From Karstenula rhodostoma CBS 690.94 (taxonomy: Eukaryota > Ascomycota > Dothideomycetes > Pleosporales > Didymosphaeriaceae): DNA of 64,000 bases. A model generated the notes under the pieces. That model did not search any database. It saw nothing but the letters and a program-made list of their open reading frames with translations, and was not told where the DNA came from. This document shows, one piece after another, positions 45,665 to 57,756 of this stretch. Numbering within the stretch: position 1 is the stretch's first letter; each line of letters opens with the position of its first letter. Both the position numbers and the translations under genes were made by a program. The stretch covers positions 704,301 through 768,300 of the forward strand of contig MU001494.1 in assembly GCA_010093485.1 (NCBI GenBank), in the 5' to 3' direction.

Positions 45665-46511
45665 AGTATCACGCAAGTCACATGGGTGGGGAATGGCCTC
45701 GATAAGCAGTCTTGAGACTACTTGAGCGCAGAATCATATCAAGGTAAGCAAGTTCCATTAAAGAGTCTTTCGTTATGTAATTAGTCGGTTATTCGTTATT
45801 GCTATGATAGTTATACAATCTTGTGTTTATGCTGTATTCATACTTTTCAACTTCTCCAAGCAATGTAGTCAGCTCGACACTGAGTTAAAATCGAGTCACA
45901 ATCTCGTTTTCATAGCGTTGTATAAACGTTCGTATTTGTGTTTTTGGCACCCTACTGAGGTCTTGTACTGCGTTTTGCCGCGGCTTGCAGAAGCGCGCGA
46001 TGTATCACATTTGGTATACGCGTTCGAGAAATTGTGTTGTGTTTCTGAGCACGTGTTTGTCATCCAAATAAGCCATCCATCAACGACACTACGTGTTCTT
46101 TATCTTGTTTGGAGCTCTTTTACTTTCGAGAAGTCTGGGGTGACCAGGATGTGCACGGTTTCTTGTTACCTGCCTCAAGAATTGCCAGTGGAGTCCACAG
46201 TCGCCGAAAAGTTGATTGTGCAAAACATGAGCAGGGGCAAGCGCACTTCACAGAAGTTTCTGGATCGCACACTGCTGTTTATAAAGAGCTTAAACTCCCC
46301 TCTCCTTGCTCCTTCCTTTCAAATTCCTCACTATATATCTACCTCTCCCCTTCTCTTCCGAAACGACCCAGTATTTTACAAGACCCTGTAAGTACTACCG
46401 GTAACTCACCGAAGAGTTTCATTAGAGTATGCTGATATTTCTCTATAGGTTGGAGATTTCGAGGATCAACTTCGACACACTCTTCGCTAGAAATAGCGTC
46501 ACCACCTCATC
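45665..46511. other. Intergenic region with dispersed repeat
   Basis: A 195-codon open frame (45804-46391) spans the repeat copy at 45961 and an AT-leaning stretch. It is not protein-like and is left out. The end, with CACTATATATCTACC near 46330, could be promoter DNA of the next gene. Confidence 0.5.
45930..46017. repeat. Dispersed repeat, copy 2
   Basis: 45961-46017 matches 589-650 in direct orientation at about 90 percent identity. Immediately before it, 45930-45957 reads, on the minus strand, CAGTAGGGTGCCAAAAACAC, matching 368-397. At the window start the two parts are about 190 bp apart and in a different relative orientation. The element may be a MITE-like or rearranged transposon remnant; no clear ends or target duplication were found. 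Confidence 0.55.
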
Positions 46512-47560
46512 ATGTCTGGTGCAGCTTCCGGTGGTGGCGTCAGCCTCAACCCCAATCCCAGCTCGAGCGGAAATCCCAACTCCAATGCCGCTCAGCCATC
46601 CCTATTCAGGCCTTCGCGGGCAGTGTACCCGTCTCTGCCTGGGCAACCCGACCCCGATGACCTGATCCGGGATATCCCTTTCCCCGAGAAGGCAATCTCG
46701 GACTTCCAGAGCGTTCCTTTCGCACAGGTAGCCAGTACCGTAAACACTTCCAAGCTACTTGCTGACCACTTGCTATAGCCGCCCCGGCGCGACGTCCCAT
46801 CGATAATCATCGCCCACATCTCCAACCCACAGACGTCCAATACCGAACCCGACTGGATTGTCCTGATGAACCACTTCAAGGAGTCGAGGTGCCTTGATGG
46901 CGTGGGAAACTGCCAGGATCTGTGAGTAACATCCCCTAGACATGCTCATACAAAAAAAAAACCCCATGTTTTCTTTACTAACGCAACATCAATACCAGCT
47001 ACGTTTTCATGACGCGCCTGGTGATGCCCAACGCCATCATCGACAACCGCCGCCTCCTCCACGAGCTATACATGGAGAAGCGGACGCTATCGCCCGACGT
47101 CCGCTTCCGGTACGTGTCTTTCTGGCCTTCATTCACGCGTCCTGTCCTGACCCTTGCTAACGCCGTACTTCCAAGCTACGACTACTGGCACACCCACGCC
47201 ACCTCTTACACCCCGCCCTCCGCCGAGCCCCTCGAAGCCGTGCAGTCCCGTCCCACCCGTCCCGTCCTCCGTTCAGTCCCCACCCCCTCGGGCCAGAACT
47301 TCCTCCAGTGGCTCAGCATGCCGATGAACACGCCGGCAGACAAGCAGCTCTGCCCGAATCAACTCGTGCACCGTCCATGCCATCTGGATGCGTACTTGAA
47401 CGAGGACGAGGGGCATGTGCGTCGGATTCGGCCTGAAGCACTGCTGCAACGCACTGCGAAGGTGCTGAGTCTGTTTTGGTGGCTCAAGGCGCAGAATGCG
47501 TGGCTCAAGGCGTATGAGGGCGCTGGGTGGGTTGGTATTGAGAGTCAGTGCTATACTTGA
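46512..47560 (+). CDS. Conserved-looking hypothetical protein
   Basis: Exons 46512-46727, 46779-46921, 46999-47109 and 47176-47560 splice in frame to 284 residues, with introns of 51-77 bp. The start is Ser/Gly/Asn/Pro-rich (about 1-45). The remainder is compact, with RDVPSIIIAHISNP, EPDWIVLMNHFKESRCLDG, FMTRLVMPNAIIDNRRLLHE and a C-terminal helix AKVLSLFWWLKAQNAWLKAY. Four consistent exon junctions and a normal composition argue for a real gene. No family was recognised, and no signal peptide or membrane segment is seen. Confidence 0.65.
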
Positions 47561-47873
47561 GCACGGATGGGTGGAGAAGACTTGGTAAGTCATCTTTGGG
47601 GTTGGTGGTGAGGGTGAATGTTGTACTTGAGCTTGGGGAGGGTGAATGACATAATAATTCCTCTTTGGGATTGATGGTTCGTGAAGCGGTACACAGGTTG
47701 ATGCCTTGGATGCGTTTTAGTTTAGATCAAGTATTAGTTTGTTTCTTTAAGATTGGACCAACACCATGAACCAATATACGGTGTAAGTTAGCCTCAAATA
47801 TATTTAGACGATGAACTTCTTTCTCTTAAACAATCCACACCCCTCTTCCACCGACACTTTCTCCCTTCGCCTC

Positions 47874-49895
47874 TTACATCCTGTGCACCTTACTGTTTCG
47901 GCTCCACCGCCTGAATGTCTTCCCCTTCCACCAAAACAACCCTGTGAACAAGCACCACAGCAGGATCAAACTCGCATTCGTCATAATTGGCGGCACAAAG
48001 CCCGCCTCCTCCGACCAGGGCGTAATGAACTTGCTGAACCCATAACCCCATACGTTCTTGTTCACCGTGATGCTGACGAACAGGCTGCCTGCAACGGGCT
48101 TGTAGCTGTCGACGGCGTAGGTGCTCACGATGCCGGGGATAGCGGCGACCTGAGGCGTGGAGTTAGTATTGTGGAGTGAGGTTGGATATGGGACAGGGCG
48201 GTGCGGCTTACTTGGATGCCGGCGCAGGTGTAGCCGATGATGACGATGGCTTCCCAGGGCCAGTGGTTGTCGTAGCCGACAGACACGATGATGTTGCCGA
48301 GATACATGATGATGATGTAGGGGATCATGGCTGGGAGGCGCATCTCAGGTTCGCGGATGCCATTGTTGCGGCGGGTGGAGCGCGCGGAGATCCAGTCGGA
48401 GAGGGGACCGGCGGTGAATAGGCCGATGAAGGCGCCGACTAGGACGGCAAAGTTCATGAAGCCTTTTCGAGGATGTCAGTTGCCTTTAATGGAAAGATAA
48501 TTGAGACGGATGACTGACCGATTGATAGAGGCTTGAAGTTGTAGGGCCGCGCTGCAAAAGCCTGACTTTGGGTCAAGTTCAGCGTCAAGAACGAACTGCA
48601 ACTCCATGACACGACAAAGCTCGCGAACTCGACGATCGGGAAAGCGAATAGCTTCCATGGAATCCAGAGATCCATCAGGATGCTTTTGAACGGGTGAGCG
48701 TTCTTCTGGAAGAGACCCCATTGTCCTTTGCTCGGCTTGCCCTTGCCCAAGTACGGATCGCGCGCCGCTGTTTCCTCGCGCGAGAGGCCTTCCTCTGTAC
48801 TTGGAAGCACTGAGTTCGCCGTAGGTACATGCTGAATCTTCTCTTGTTCGACATCGACCTCGTCGTTGTGCGTTGCTTGATTCTTCTCCGTGGAAGACGC
48901 TGCAGGGCTCGTCGCCGCTGTAGGAACATATTCTCGGGGATATCTTGTCTCCGGGAACATGAAGACGACCATGAGGAAGCTCAATCCAAGCAAGCCGGTG
49001 TTGAACCACCAGAAGCTCCTCCAGCCAACAGTCTCGACCATAGCTCCGTTGATGATGGGTCCAACCATTAGAGAACCCATGTAGACGACCCAGTACAGAG
49101 TGTTCCATTTTCCGCGGTCGTGAAGAAAAAAGATGTCTGCAATGACTGCAGGCATTATAGTCTCAGCGGGTCCGGCACCAATTCCGTTCACGACGCAGGC
49201 GCCCATGAAGGATCCGTATGAGGTGGCTTTGGCCCGCCAAATAGACGTGCCAAAGTTGATGACTTGACTCAACAGGTAGACGGGACGGCGGCCGAAGGAA
49301 GTACTGATGGGGACCCTAGTGATATAAAGTCAGCTTCCTTCGTCTTTTCGTGTACCGTGAGAACAAGACAAGCTTAGAAGTATAGGCAAACGCATCCCAT
49401 GCCTACCACGAGTTCGTTCGTTTTTAAAAAAAAAAAAAACTAAAAAAAACTAGAACAAGTCCACTCACCAGACGAAATTGCTAAACCCCAGCACCAATAT
49501 GCACACTCCTGTGAACTGCACCGCATCCGCCAAACTGCAACTGAACGCCTCCATCAACGCCGGGAACGCAGGCGCCAACGCCAGCGGTCCAAACCCCTGC
49601 GTAAACGTGACCATGCTCGCGCTCACGATACACGCCAGCTTCCACGGCGTGCTCCAGTTGAGCGGATCGTCTGGGTGATCCGAAGGCTGCGGTACGAGAA
49701 CCGTGCGGTGAGACCCTTTGACAAAGTGGTGCTCGCCCACATCTGCCATGATTTCCGTACCAGGCAGGATCTCCGTGTGGAGTTCTGCTTCGATCTGGCG
49801 GAGCTCCTAGAGGCATTGTGAGTATGGGTGTCAAGTGGCGATGAAAACAGCAGGGTGGGAGGAGAACGTACATTTTCATCGTGTGCGACCGCCAT
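47874..49895 (-). CDS. MFS transporter, DHA1 (drug:H+ antiporter)-like
   Basis: Exons 49895-49872, 49806-49469, 49315-48519, 48462-48212 and 48149-47874 splice to 561 residues. The N-terminus has DDPLNWSTPWKLACI, the DPxNW motif typical of fungal DHA1-type carriers. Then come twelve helices with the loop 2-3 motif STSFGRRPVYLL and the helix-5 stretch GIGAGPAETIMPAVIADIFF, a long hydrophilic central loop (about 250-320), and ADWIS-like SDWISARSTRR in the second half. The C-terminus KTFRRWSRNSKVHRM is basic. Substrate unknown; relatives export drugs or take up small cations. The second intron is 153 bp and contains an A-run of 14 near 49426; the others are 56-65 bp. It converges on the hypothetical gene at 46512 with 313 bp between stops. 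Confidence 0.9.
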
Positions 49896-51260
49896 GTTGG
49901 GCTCTGTGTCGCTCCTGGGCGCAAACCTTCTATGCTTCAGAACAGGAAAAAGAGCGATGGAAGAAGTCACGACTGCAGCTCAATGCAACGCGTCCCAGGG
50001 GTCGTGATATACCTGGCGGCGCAGCACAGGCGGCCCAGTTCCGCCGATCACCGGTACTCCCTGGATGTACATACGGGAACGGGAATATTCCTCGGTTCAA
50101 GCAAGCGTGCACGTCGATCGATGCGACTAACGCGGGGTGTGCCAATCATAGTGCATGACCAACGGCTTACGCTAAATCGATGAGGGTTCAAGGTCTGGAC
50201 GGTATCCGGGCTCCAGAACGGCAGTTGCAGTGTACAAACAGTAGGCCCGATGTGAAACGCCTACAACTCAAGTCAGTATTGATATTGACCCAGTCCTTGT
50301 TGTCGAGGACGCACAATCACCCAGTAGAAAGCATACTCTAAAGAATTCAATTACACGATCGAGAGCTTATCAGAGGTAGCTCTGTAAAGGAGTCAACCTC
50401 TTGTCTTGGATGCGTCTATACCCGTGCAAGAGCGTCATCACCGGACATGGTGCCCTGTTGACCAGCCTGCATCGCAGACACATATCTTGTAATGGTGATG
50501 CACGCAATCGATCCCCAAAGCCTACGCCAGCGCCTGTGCTGACTTCGTCTTCTGTCTCGTGTTACGCCTCGATGTCCACCCTCGATCTACTAGACTCCCC
50601 CATCCTCTTACGGTAGAAACGCCCAGCCCAACTGCCGCATTCCATCATGGCACCCTAGCCCTCGCGCTCCACACCGTCGCTGTCACCCATGCGTATTCGC
50701 GAGTACCCCGCATGGAACTTCCATGGCCGTGGCAACCCCATGAATAGGGGGAGGATAGACGGGCCTCTCCACGACGCGTGGCTGGTTGGCGCTGGCACTG
50801 GCACTGGCACTGGCACTGGCACTGGCACTGGCACTGATGTCGATGACGGTGGGCCGCTCCTGTTTTCCCCGCGTTCTGGGCCGTCCTCTGCACCCCTGTC
50901 CATCCCCGCATCATCCTCCAATGCGCTACGCTGCGCCACAAGGCCCGGAACATGATCACGGCTTATTCTCATCGTCAAATACTGGCCATGTACCTTGGTG
51001 GGAGGTGAATGCAAATCGTCCGAAGACTCTCATTTCGAAAACGCTACAATTAAACAAGTCCTTCGTCGAAGCCTGCTCTCGGCAGGAGGTATCATCCTAT
51101 AAAAACGCAACATGCATAAAGCTCCCAAAAAATCTTCATCTGCAACGCGCTTTCCCTGCGTCATGTACAATTCAATCCTTGCGCTGCGCGTGCTCCAGTA
51201 TATACAGCCAAATACATGCATGGCCAACAACACCCAGCACTCGAGGTTGGTCATGTGTTG
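49896..51260. other. Intergenic region with a hexanucleotide repeat
   Basis: Contains the promoter side of the DHA1-like gene and the 3' flank of the TBC gene. No gene was seen. A microsatellite lies at 50792-50835. Confidence 0.6.
50792..50835. repeat. Hexanucleotide microsatellite (CTGGCA), about 7 copies
   Basis: Perfect consecutive CTGGCA units. They create chance open frames with Gly-Thr, Ala-Leu and Cys-Gln repeats on the two strands. Confidence 0.95.
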
Positions 51261-54200
51261 TTACTTTGGTATCGTCGCGTTGTTCGTGCTGGGAGTCCTC
51301 TTCCATCCACCCCAGCCCCATCCGCCGCCTGCAGTCGCCGCAGGGGGCGGCGCGCCAGGCGTGGGTGCCGGTGTCGCTGTGGGTGTAGCAGGCGTTGATT
51401 TTGCCGCCGGTGTCGTCTGCATGTTCAGTGTTCTCTTCATGTTCTCGAACTTGTTCTTCATCTCTTCTAATTCCTGCTTTGCGACTGCTTCCGCTGTTTT
51501 GGCGTTGACGAGCTCGAGAAGCAGCGCCTCACTTTCCGCAGGGGCTTGGTTTTCCGTAGTGGTGAGCACCTGTTGCGTAGCAAGAGACGAAGCCCGCTTT
51601 GCAAAGGTTATTGGCCCCTTTACAGACTTGGTTGAGTCCGATCGACCAAGTCGGAACTCGCGAAGACCTCCTCTTGTAGACGCTATGCTATCTGTCGTAT
51701 TCGACCTCGAAAGAGATGGTGTTGAGTCTGGTGTTGCGTCCGAAAATGGTACTGATCCCTTGCGGACATTCTGTCGTAACTCCTGGATCGTCTTCTCCAG
51801 CTTCTGGTTTTGGTTGTAAGAATCCTGTAGACGCTGTCGCGTCTCTTTCAAGGCCTCTCGCGAGATGTTGAGATCAGCCTGCACGTCATGCAACTCCCTT
51901 GTCACAGCTTGGGCTCGTAGAGACTCTGAAGTCAACTGGTCCTTTGCACGAGCAAGATTGTCGCGTAGAATAACTTTTGTCTCAAACATCGAGGACGCGC
52001 GGTGATGTGTTTGATGTGCCGGGAATCGTTCGTCCAAAGTTTTGGTAGCTTCGTCCAACTCTTGCGGTAGGGCTGTGCTAGATTGCGTTTCATCAGCCGC
52101 TTGAACGAGCGTGGCAACTGTGATGGTAGTCCTGCGTCGAGATGCTCGATCCGATGGTGCGGTAAGAGATGATGGCTTTGATCGCATTTTATCAAGGACA
52201 TCACGCACGATGCGGTGGTCCTCTTTCCGTTCTTCTCGCTGTTTCTGGAGAGCAGTCTCAAGTTCGCTGTTGGAGCGTTGCAGCTGACTAACGGACATCA
52301 ACAACTGCTCGATTTGATAGTGCAGGTCCCGGTGGTCCCGATCATTAGACGAATGACCTGTTTTGACAGACATGGCTCTCGACTCATGACCGACCTTTGT
52401 GGACGGAACTTCAGACGCTCGCGAGATGTCCGTCAACGAGGTGCTTTGCGTGTTCGTAGACGACTCCGATCCATCCACGGACTTTAGGGTGGATGCAAGA
52501 CTTTGTGTGGAGGGCGTCCTTCGCAGGAAACTCAGTGGTCGTGACGGAGCGGTCAAGCCGGGGCTGAGAGCAACCGACTTGGTCGAGTTGGACCCACCCC
52601 ATAACCGGCCAAGGAAAGAGGTTGCAGACGTTTGCACTTTGGTCTTCTCGACAGCATCCTGCTCTTCCTTGTATAACGCCTCCAAACCCTGCAATTTCTC
52701 GCGAGTAACGTCTTCTGTGAAGCTGACGAAGTCTTTGACGAGGTCATTAGCAGACCGTGCATTGCGCCCGTAAGGGTCCCACATCGCCCTGCTCAGAAGT
52801 AGTTGCATCACGTCTTCAAATTCGGTCAGGGCGAGGAGTCTCTTCTCGTTTCTCCTCATGAGCGCAAGCGCCACACGCATGATGGTCTCTGATGCGCCCT
52901 CGGCGAACAAAACATCGTAGATGCGAAAAAGCATCGGAAGCGGGCATGTGGTTGCGAAGAAAGATAGAAACCACGACGACGCGTAAGCCGTTTCTACACC
53001 CAGTTCGTCAAGATGAGCTGCGAGTTGGGGCATATGCTGTTGCAATAGACGCTGGAATTGGAATATGCGAAGGTGCAGCCCCGAGAGATCAGGAAGAAAG
53101 CATGCACGCAGATCGTAGTCTTCCATGAGCCTGGCAATCATCAGTAAAGACCTAGCGGGATGGATCAGGGAGGGTTAATGTACCGCACAAGCACGCAAAA
53201 GGCTTCCTTATCGCCCATCTGCATCAAGAGCGGACCGACCAGGAAGCCTAGCCCCTGGCAGTAGCCAATCTTGTCATCGTAGAGACTGAAGCATTTGAGT
53301 ACACGGCCAAGCATCTTCTGGCCTTCGCCCTCGGGGTCCTTGAACATGTCTACTCCAGGAAAGCTTCTGCCCAGGTCCTTGTTGATGATATTCTCGTACG
53401 GACTCGACTCGCCGCACAGCTGGTCATACTGATCTTCAATCATCTTTGCCCGTGCTCCAGAAGCACTCTGCCACACGACCCCACGCAGTGGCGCTGGAAT
53501 GCCACTGCGGATCTTGTTGAGAGTGAGTGTAGGCAGCCGTTGCACCGTTTGTGGATAGTCTCGTACGAGGGCGGCCCAAAACTCGAGTTCGGTCATGGGT
53601 GGAGGGGAGGGTAGTTGCGAAGCGCGCATGTCTGCGGCGCCCTCTTCAACGAGCCTTTTCAGTTGGTGCATCGAGGGCGGTCGAGATTGGGAGCGCGCAC
53701 GGGACACCTTTATATTAGTAGCCTTTGAATCGGCCATGAGGGCATTGTTTTCTTGTTCAAGACGCGCGAGGAGGAGCGCCATTGCCTGCACGCGTTAGCT
53801 TCAACTCAACTTTCACCTTTGGGACCGAAAGCTCACCTCGTCCTGGCCCTCCTCCTGCGGCTCCTGTTCCTCCTTCTTCTCCAGCTCGGCCCAGTCTACT
53901 TGTGCACTCTGGTCAGAGGCGTGGCTGTTGGTCCTTGAGGGTTTGGCGGATATTGGTGTTTGGGGGGAATCTTGGTCGGAGAGGGAGATGGTGGGACTGG
54001 CGACTGGCAGGCTGGTGTCCCCATCGCGACTGGCGCGTCGACCGAAAGCCTCCATGATCTCAGCGGAGCTCGGACGCGAAGAAGGCGTCTTTTCCTCTTG
54101 GATGGTGATGTCGGGGTGCTGCAGCGCTGGCGAAACAAGGTCGTCCTCGGCGGTGGGTACACCGTCGGTCTCAGACAGCGGGACGGTGACCATGGAGTCG

Positions 54201-54292
54201 GTTGGCAGGCGCGTGCTGTCGATGTGGATTCTTGGGGCGCGCCTGGCGGTTTCCTGACCGTCAGTGGGGCTTGTTTCCTGCGCGACGTCCAT
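51261..54292 (-). CDS. TBC-domain Rab GTPase-activating protein, Gyp5-like
   Basis: Exons 54292-53837, 53785-53184 and 53130-51261 (introns 51 and 53 bp) give 975 residues. The N-terminal ~150 residues are Ser/Pro/Asp-rich, then a short helix. The TBC domain spans about 220-480: RSGIPAPLRGVVWQSASGA, the arginine finger in INKDLGRSFPG (IxxDxxR) and the glutamine finger in IGYCQGLGFLVG (YxQ), both intact. Catalytic GTP hydrolysis on a Rab is therefore expected. The C-terminal half is long coiled coil (about 600-900), ending in an Ala/Thr/Pro linker and GGGWGWGGWKR. This layout fits the Gyp5/Gyl1 group, which acts on Rab GTPases in ER-Golgi and exocytic traffic (family knowledge). No loss or truncation is seen. 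Confidence 0.93.
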
Positions 54293-55517
54293 GGTGTGTT
54301 TTCGGTCGCTTTCAAACTGGGGACATCTGCAGGGAGGGTCTAGTGCAGAGGCTGGCTGGGAGAGCGATCGGGCGGCAGCTCTGCTGTGGTACGTCGCCGT
54401 GTCTTCGGTGGGTGTTTAGTGCAGGAATTGAGGCGGAGGGTTGGCTGTCGGAGGTTGCAGACGGTGCTTGCAGCGGGTGCGTTTCGAGTGGCAGCGTTCC
54501 ACGCGCTGCAGGGCTCAACAATGGCAAACCATGTACCTCGGAGTGGAATGCAACACGGCGGCAGATGCAGAGTGCCAGTAATGAGCGAAGAGCACGGTGT
54601 GCAAGCCAAAGCAAAGCAGACTCGCAGAAGCACCGCGGAGGGGACGCGATGTAGGTACACAGTAAAGGAGGCGCAGACATGGGGTAGTGGTAGCTTATCG
54701 GTCCGCCCTTGACCCTTGGCTGCAGATGCATATTTAATCCGTCGGCAACGGGCCACTCTGCGTCGGTGCTCGAAGCACATGCGACCTCTCAAACGGCCGG
54801 TACGCATCCGCGATTCTGCCCTCTGCGATGGCTGTCGGGCGGTCTTGCTGCCTGGTTGCGCAGAGAGGGCGCCTGTGCAGCGTAAACACGCACAGTCGCG
54901 AAATCAGGGGACCGGCTGCGTAGAGGCCAATCGCTCTTCTTGGCTTGTCCGAGTCGCGTGCTAGCCCATACACATCGCCCCGCCCTGCGAAACGACCACG
55001 TCCAACCACTACCACCACACCACTTTGAGGCGCCGTCATGCCTTCTTGCCTCGAGCTGCGAGCATCATCGTCGTCACCATCGTCCTAAGCTTCATGCTCA
55101 CCGCTTGGACCGACCGAGCGTCCAGCTGCCGTGTAGCGGAAGCATCGCAACAAACGACTCTGCCACGGGCCCATAGTGGAAAACCGGGCATGTCCTAGGT
55201 ACATCACATTTCGAGCACAGCTCTGAAACAACATTCTGGGACGTGGACCTTCGCGTGATTAGCGCGAACATGTGCTGGCCTTGTCCGGATCTCCGTCTCA
55301 CTCAGCCTTGCGGACCTACATGATCCTACTACGGACCCCGAATAGAAATCAGCACAAGTCCACCACCGGACATGGGAAGCGCTGCTGACCCCCAACTCCA
55401 CCATCACGCTGCTTCCATGCCCGCGCTTTCGAACCAACTCGCAACTTCGGTTTCCCAGCAAGCTCGTTCCTTCCCACCCTTGGTCCACCACGTCGTCTTT
55501 TCCCCTTGCGAGATCAT
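54293..55517. other. Intergenic region, no gene seen
   Basis: Promoter side of the TBC gene. Several overlapping frames of 100-155 codons occur on both strands in GC-rich DNA without domain or splice support. Confidence 0.55.
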
Positions 55518-56426
55518 CTAAGCCTTGGCCCTTTTGTCGTCTCGCACCCACTCGCACTCGTCTGCCCGCCCCTCCAAATCCTCCCAGCCCCTCACCTCCA
55601 TATCCTCCATCCGCTCCGTATTGTCTCTCAACCACTGCCACTGCACCAGAGCCTGCATCACCATCTGGACCAGTGTTTCCGTGTTCCACCCCGCAACTTC
55701 CTCGTCTCCAAACATGAGCCACTTATCCAGCCCTGTGATATGATGCTTCATCGCCGACTCCACCTTGTAAGAGCCGTAACCCTGCATCGGCGCCGCAACC
55801 AACGTGGCCCAAACATTTGACAGCAACGGCCTCCTACCAGAGTGCAATTGGCCGTACTCCTCCGCTGAGACGGACGCCTTCATGGTGCGCACGGGAGGAC
55901 GCGACTCGACGATGAGGAAGTGATTGTTACTTCGCTTAGTCCACTCGCGTAGCATGTCGTATCTCAGAATCACCCTTATTGACAGCGTCCTCTTCGCCTC
56001 GTACATCCGGTGCATGCACGCCCTGTTCTGCGCAATCTGTTCGGGGAGCAGCGTCCGCGTCGCTAGGAAGAAGAGCTCCTCGAGCAGCACGCGGCTGTCG
56101 CCCATCGCTTTCTTCTCCTCGAGTTCCAGCATCGCGACCAGCAGGTCCCGCCAGTTCGTCGTCGTGGTGGCGCACTGGCGGAGCACGTTCATGATGGACA
56201 TCGAGTTGGCGTGCATGCGGCCGAAGTCGAGGAGGGCGTCAAGCGAGGCGTCGAGAGTGCCTCTGAAGGGGGAGGGGTGCGTGGGAGGAAGGAGATAGTG
56301 GGGTGGGATGTGGGTATGCTCGAGGTCCTGCTTCTCCGGAAGGGCCCGTTCGGGGGTTGCTGCGGGTGTGTCGACGACGATGCTGTCGGCTCGACGCATG
56401 GTGCGGCGATTTGTAGGTTGAGCCAT
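55518..56426 (-). CDS. Hypothetical protein, single exon
   Basis: One uninterrupted frame encodes 302 residues from MAQPTNRRTMRRADS. The frame remains open for 75 codons upstream, but that part looks like leader DNA. The first 45 residues are Pro/Thr/Arg-rich. The rest is helical with features such as MLELEEKKAMGDSRVLLEEL, NRACMHRMYEAKRTLSIRVI and MVMQALVQWQWLRDNTERME, and it has many Trp and Met residues. The family is not recognised; no signal peptide or membrane helix is seen. Composition and lack of stops over 300 codons support a real gene. Confidence 0.6.
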   Translation of the reverse strand: MAQPTNRRTMRRADSIVVDTPAATPERALPEKQDLEHTHIPPHYLLPPTHPSPFRGTLDASLDALLDFGRMHANSMSIMNVLRQCATTTTNWRDLLVAMLELEEKKAMGDSRVLLEELFFLATRTLLPEQIAQNRACMHRMYEAKRTLSIRVILRYDMLREWTKRSNNHFLIVESRPPVRTMKASVSAEEYGQLHSGRRPLLSNVWATLVAAPMQGYGSYKVESAMKHHITGLDKWLMFGDEEVAGWNTETLVQMVMQALVQWQWLRDNTERMEDMEVRGWEDLEGRADECEWVRDDKRAKA

Positions 56427-57063
56427 GGTGTGGATGGTGGTTGCGGTCCCCGCGAGAGAAGGATTGATATAGGTAATGGGAGGTGCGGATGGTGGTTGAT
56501 CTACGTAGACCCATTGTGGGGCTGATCTTGCCCACGCTGCTGCCAGGTGAAGGCGAGAGTAAGAGTGTGCCAGCACTGGCCAGCGTGAGTGATTCGAAGC
56601 TTCACGTGCATTCTGACCAGCCAAAAGACCTGGACTGTTCCTTGATCTCACCGGTTAGCTGTGGTAAGAGGCAACGAGGCCAGTATGTTCAGTTCGGGCT
56701 GGTTTATCCTGGAAGCACACCGCGTATACAAAAAATTAGATATAGAGCCCCTACTCGAGATAATTCTTGCGAAGTTTGACAAACTTCGCGAGAATGCTCA
56801 TCAAGCTGGAGCGAGCTCTATCACCTGATGAAAGCGGACATAGCTGTTCTCGAGCACATTCAGCACAACCACACCACGTTGCCCGTAAGAGCCGTAGCCG
56901 TCATCCCAGTCAGAGTATTTGACACCTGCGGTACTGTTCATGTAACGTTTTCACAGCGCAAGTGGCTGGTAACATTACTCTCAGCCAGCCGACTGGTTTC
57001 CAATCTCAACGCATCAACACCAAGCCCAGCCATACAGTTGCACCAGCCCAACCAATTACCCAC
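56427..57063. other. Intergenic region
   Basis: Between two minus-strand genes. It holds the promoter of the 302-residue protein gene and a strong hairpin at 56763. A 176-codon plus frame (56828-57358) is mostly antisense to the methyltransferase gene. Confidence 0.6.
56763..56795. repeat. Near-perfect 15-bp hairpin
   Basis: ATTCTTGCGAAGTTT is followed after the 3 bases GAC by AAACTTCGCGAGAAT, its reverse complement except for one G-T type mismatch. It could form a tight stem-loop in RNA or a dyad binding site. It lies about 300 bp downstream of the methyltransferase stop on the minus strand's 5' side for the next gene, so it is not placed as a terminator. Confidence 0.7.
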
Positions 57064-57756
57064 TCAAGCCGATTTCCTCCCAATAACCCACAAAAACGTA
57101 GCATCAACCTTACTCTCCCTCGTCTCCTTCACCAGCACCTCCAACCCCGCATCGCCCACCATCTTCACGCTCCCCTCGGCCCCCCACGCACTCCAAAACG
57201 TCCAGCCCTTCTCCTCCCCTAGCCAATTCTCCATGACATTGATCTCCTTCTCCTCGTCCGCAAAGTTCGCAAGGAAATACCCACCGGGCTTCAACCACGT
57301 AGCAATCTTCTGCATGAGGAGGACCTGCTCGTCGCGCGGTAGGTGGATGATGGAATAGAACCCCGTGACAGCGTCGAAGGAGCGCGGCGGGAAGTCAAGC
57401 GCGAGCATGTCACCAGCGACAAGCTTGACTTTCCCGCTTTCCACGTGGTGCGATAGGTTCTGGCGTGCGAGATCGAGCTGCACGGTGGAGAGATCGTTGG
57501 CGGTGACGTGGATCGAGGGCGTGGGGTTGTCGAGGAAGGTCTTTGTGCTGGGGACGCCGGCGCCGCAGCCTAGCTCGAGGAGGGTGGCTTCTGCGCGGCC
57601 GGTGTCTTTGAGCAAGGCGAGTAGGCGGTTGACGTAGTCCAGGCGGATGTTGTCGAGGACGGTGCCGAGCTTCGCGTTGTAGGTGTGTGCTATGGCGTCG
57701 TAGCAGTTCTTCATCCGGTCTTTGAGGTCCTCGGGGATGGTGGTAGGTTCTGCCAT
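57064..57756 (-). CDS. Class I SAM-dependent methyltransferase
   Basis: A single exon of 230 residues. Motif I LLELGCGAGVPST lies near residues 59-71, the acidic motif II region is VTANDLSTVQLDLARQ, and motif III/IV reads VAGDMLALDFPPRSFDAVTG. LKPGGYFLANFADEE matches the usual post-motif strand. This is the small-molecule methyltransferase (Methyltransf_11/25) pattern; the substrate cannot be told. The start MAEPTTIPEDLKDRM is well placed before the first helix. No biosynthetic neighbours are present, so a housekeeping or detoxifying role is as likely as any. Confidence 0.88.
   Translation of the reverse strand: MAEPTTIPEDLKDRMKNCYDAIAHTYNAKLGTVLDNIRLDYVNRLLALLKDTGRAEATLLELGCGAGVPSTKTFLDNPTPSIHVTANDLSTVQLDLARQNLSHHVESGKVKLVAGDMLALDFPPRSFDAVTGFYSIIHLPRDEQVLLMQKIATWLKPGGYFLANFADEEKEINVMENWLGEEKGWTFWSAWGAEGSVKMVGDAGLEVLVKETRESKVDATFLWVIGRKSA

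Noticed and set aside
45804..46391. 195-codon plus frame
   Set aside because: It spans a dispersed repeat and leader DNA of the next gene, with composition unlike a protein and no homology that I recognise.
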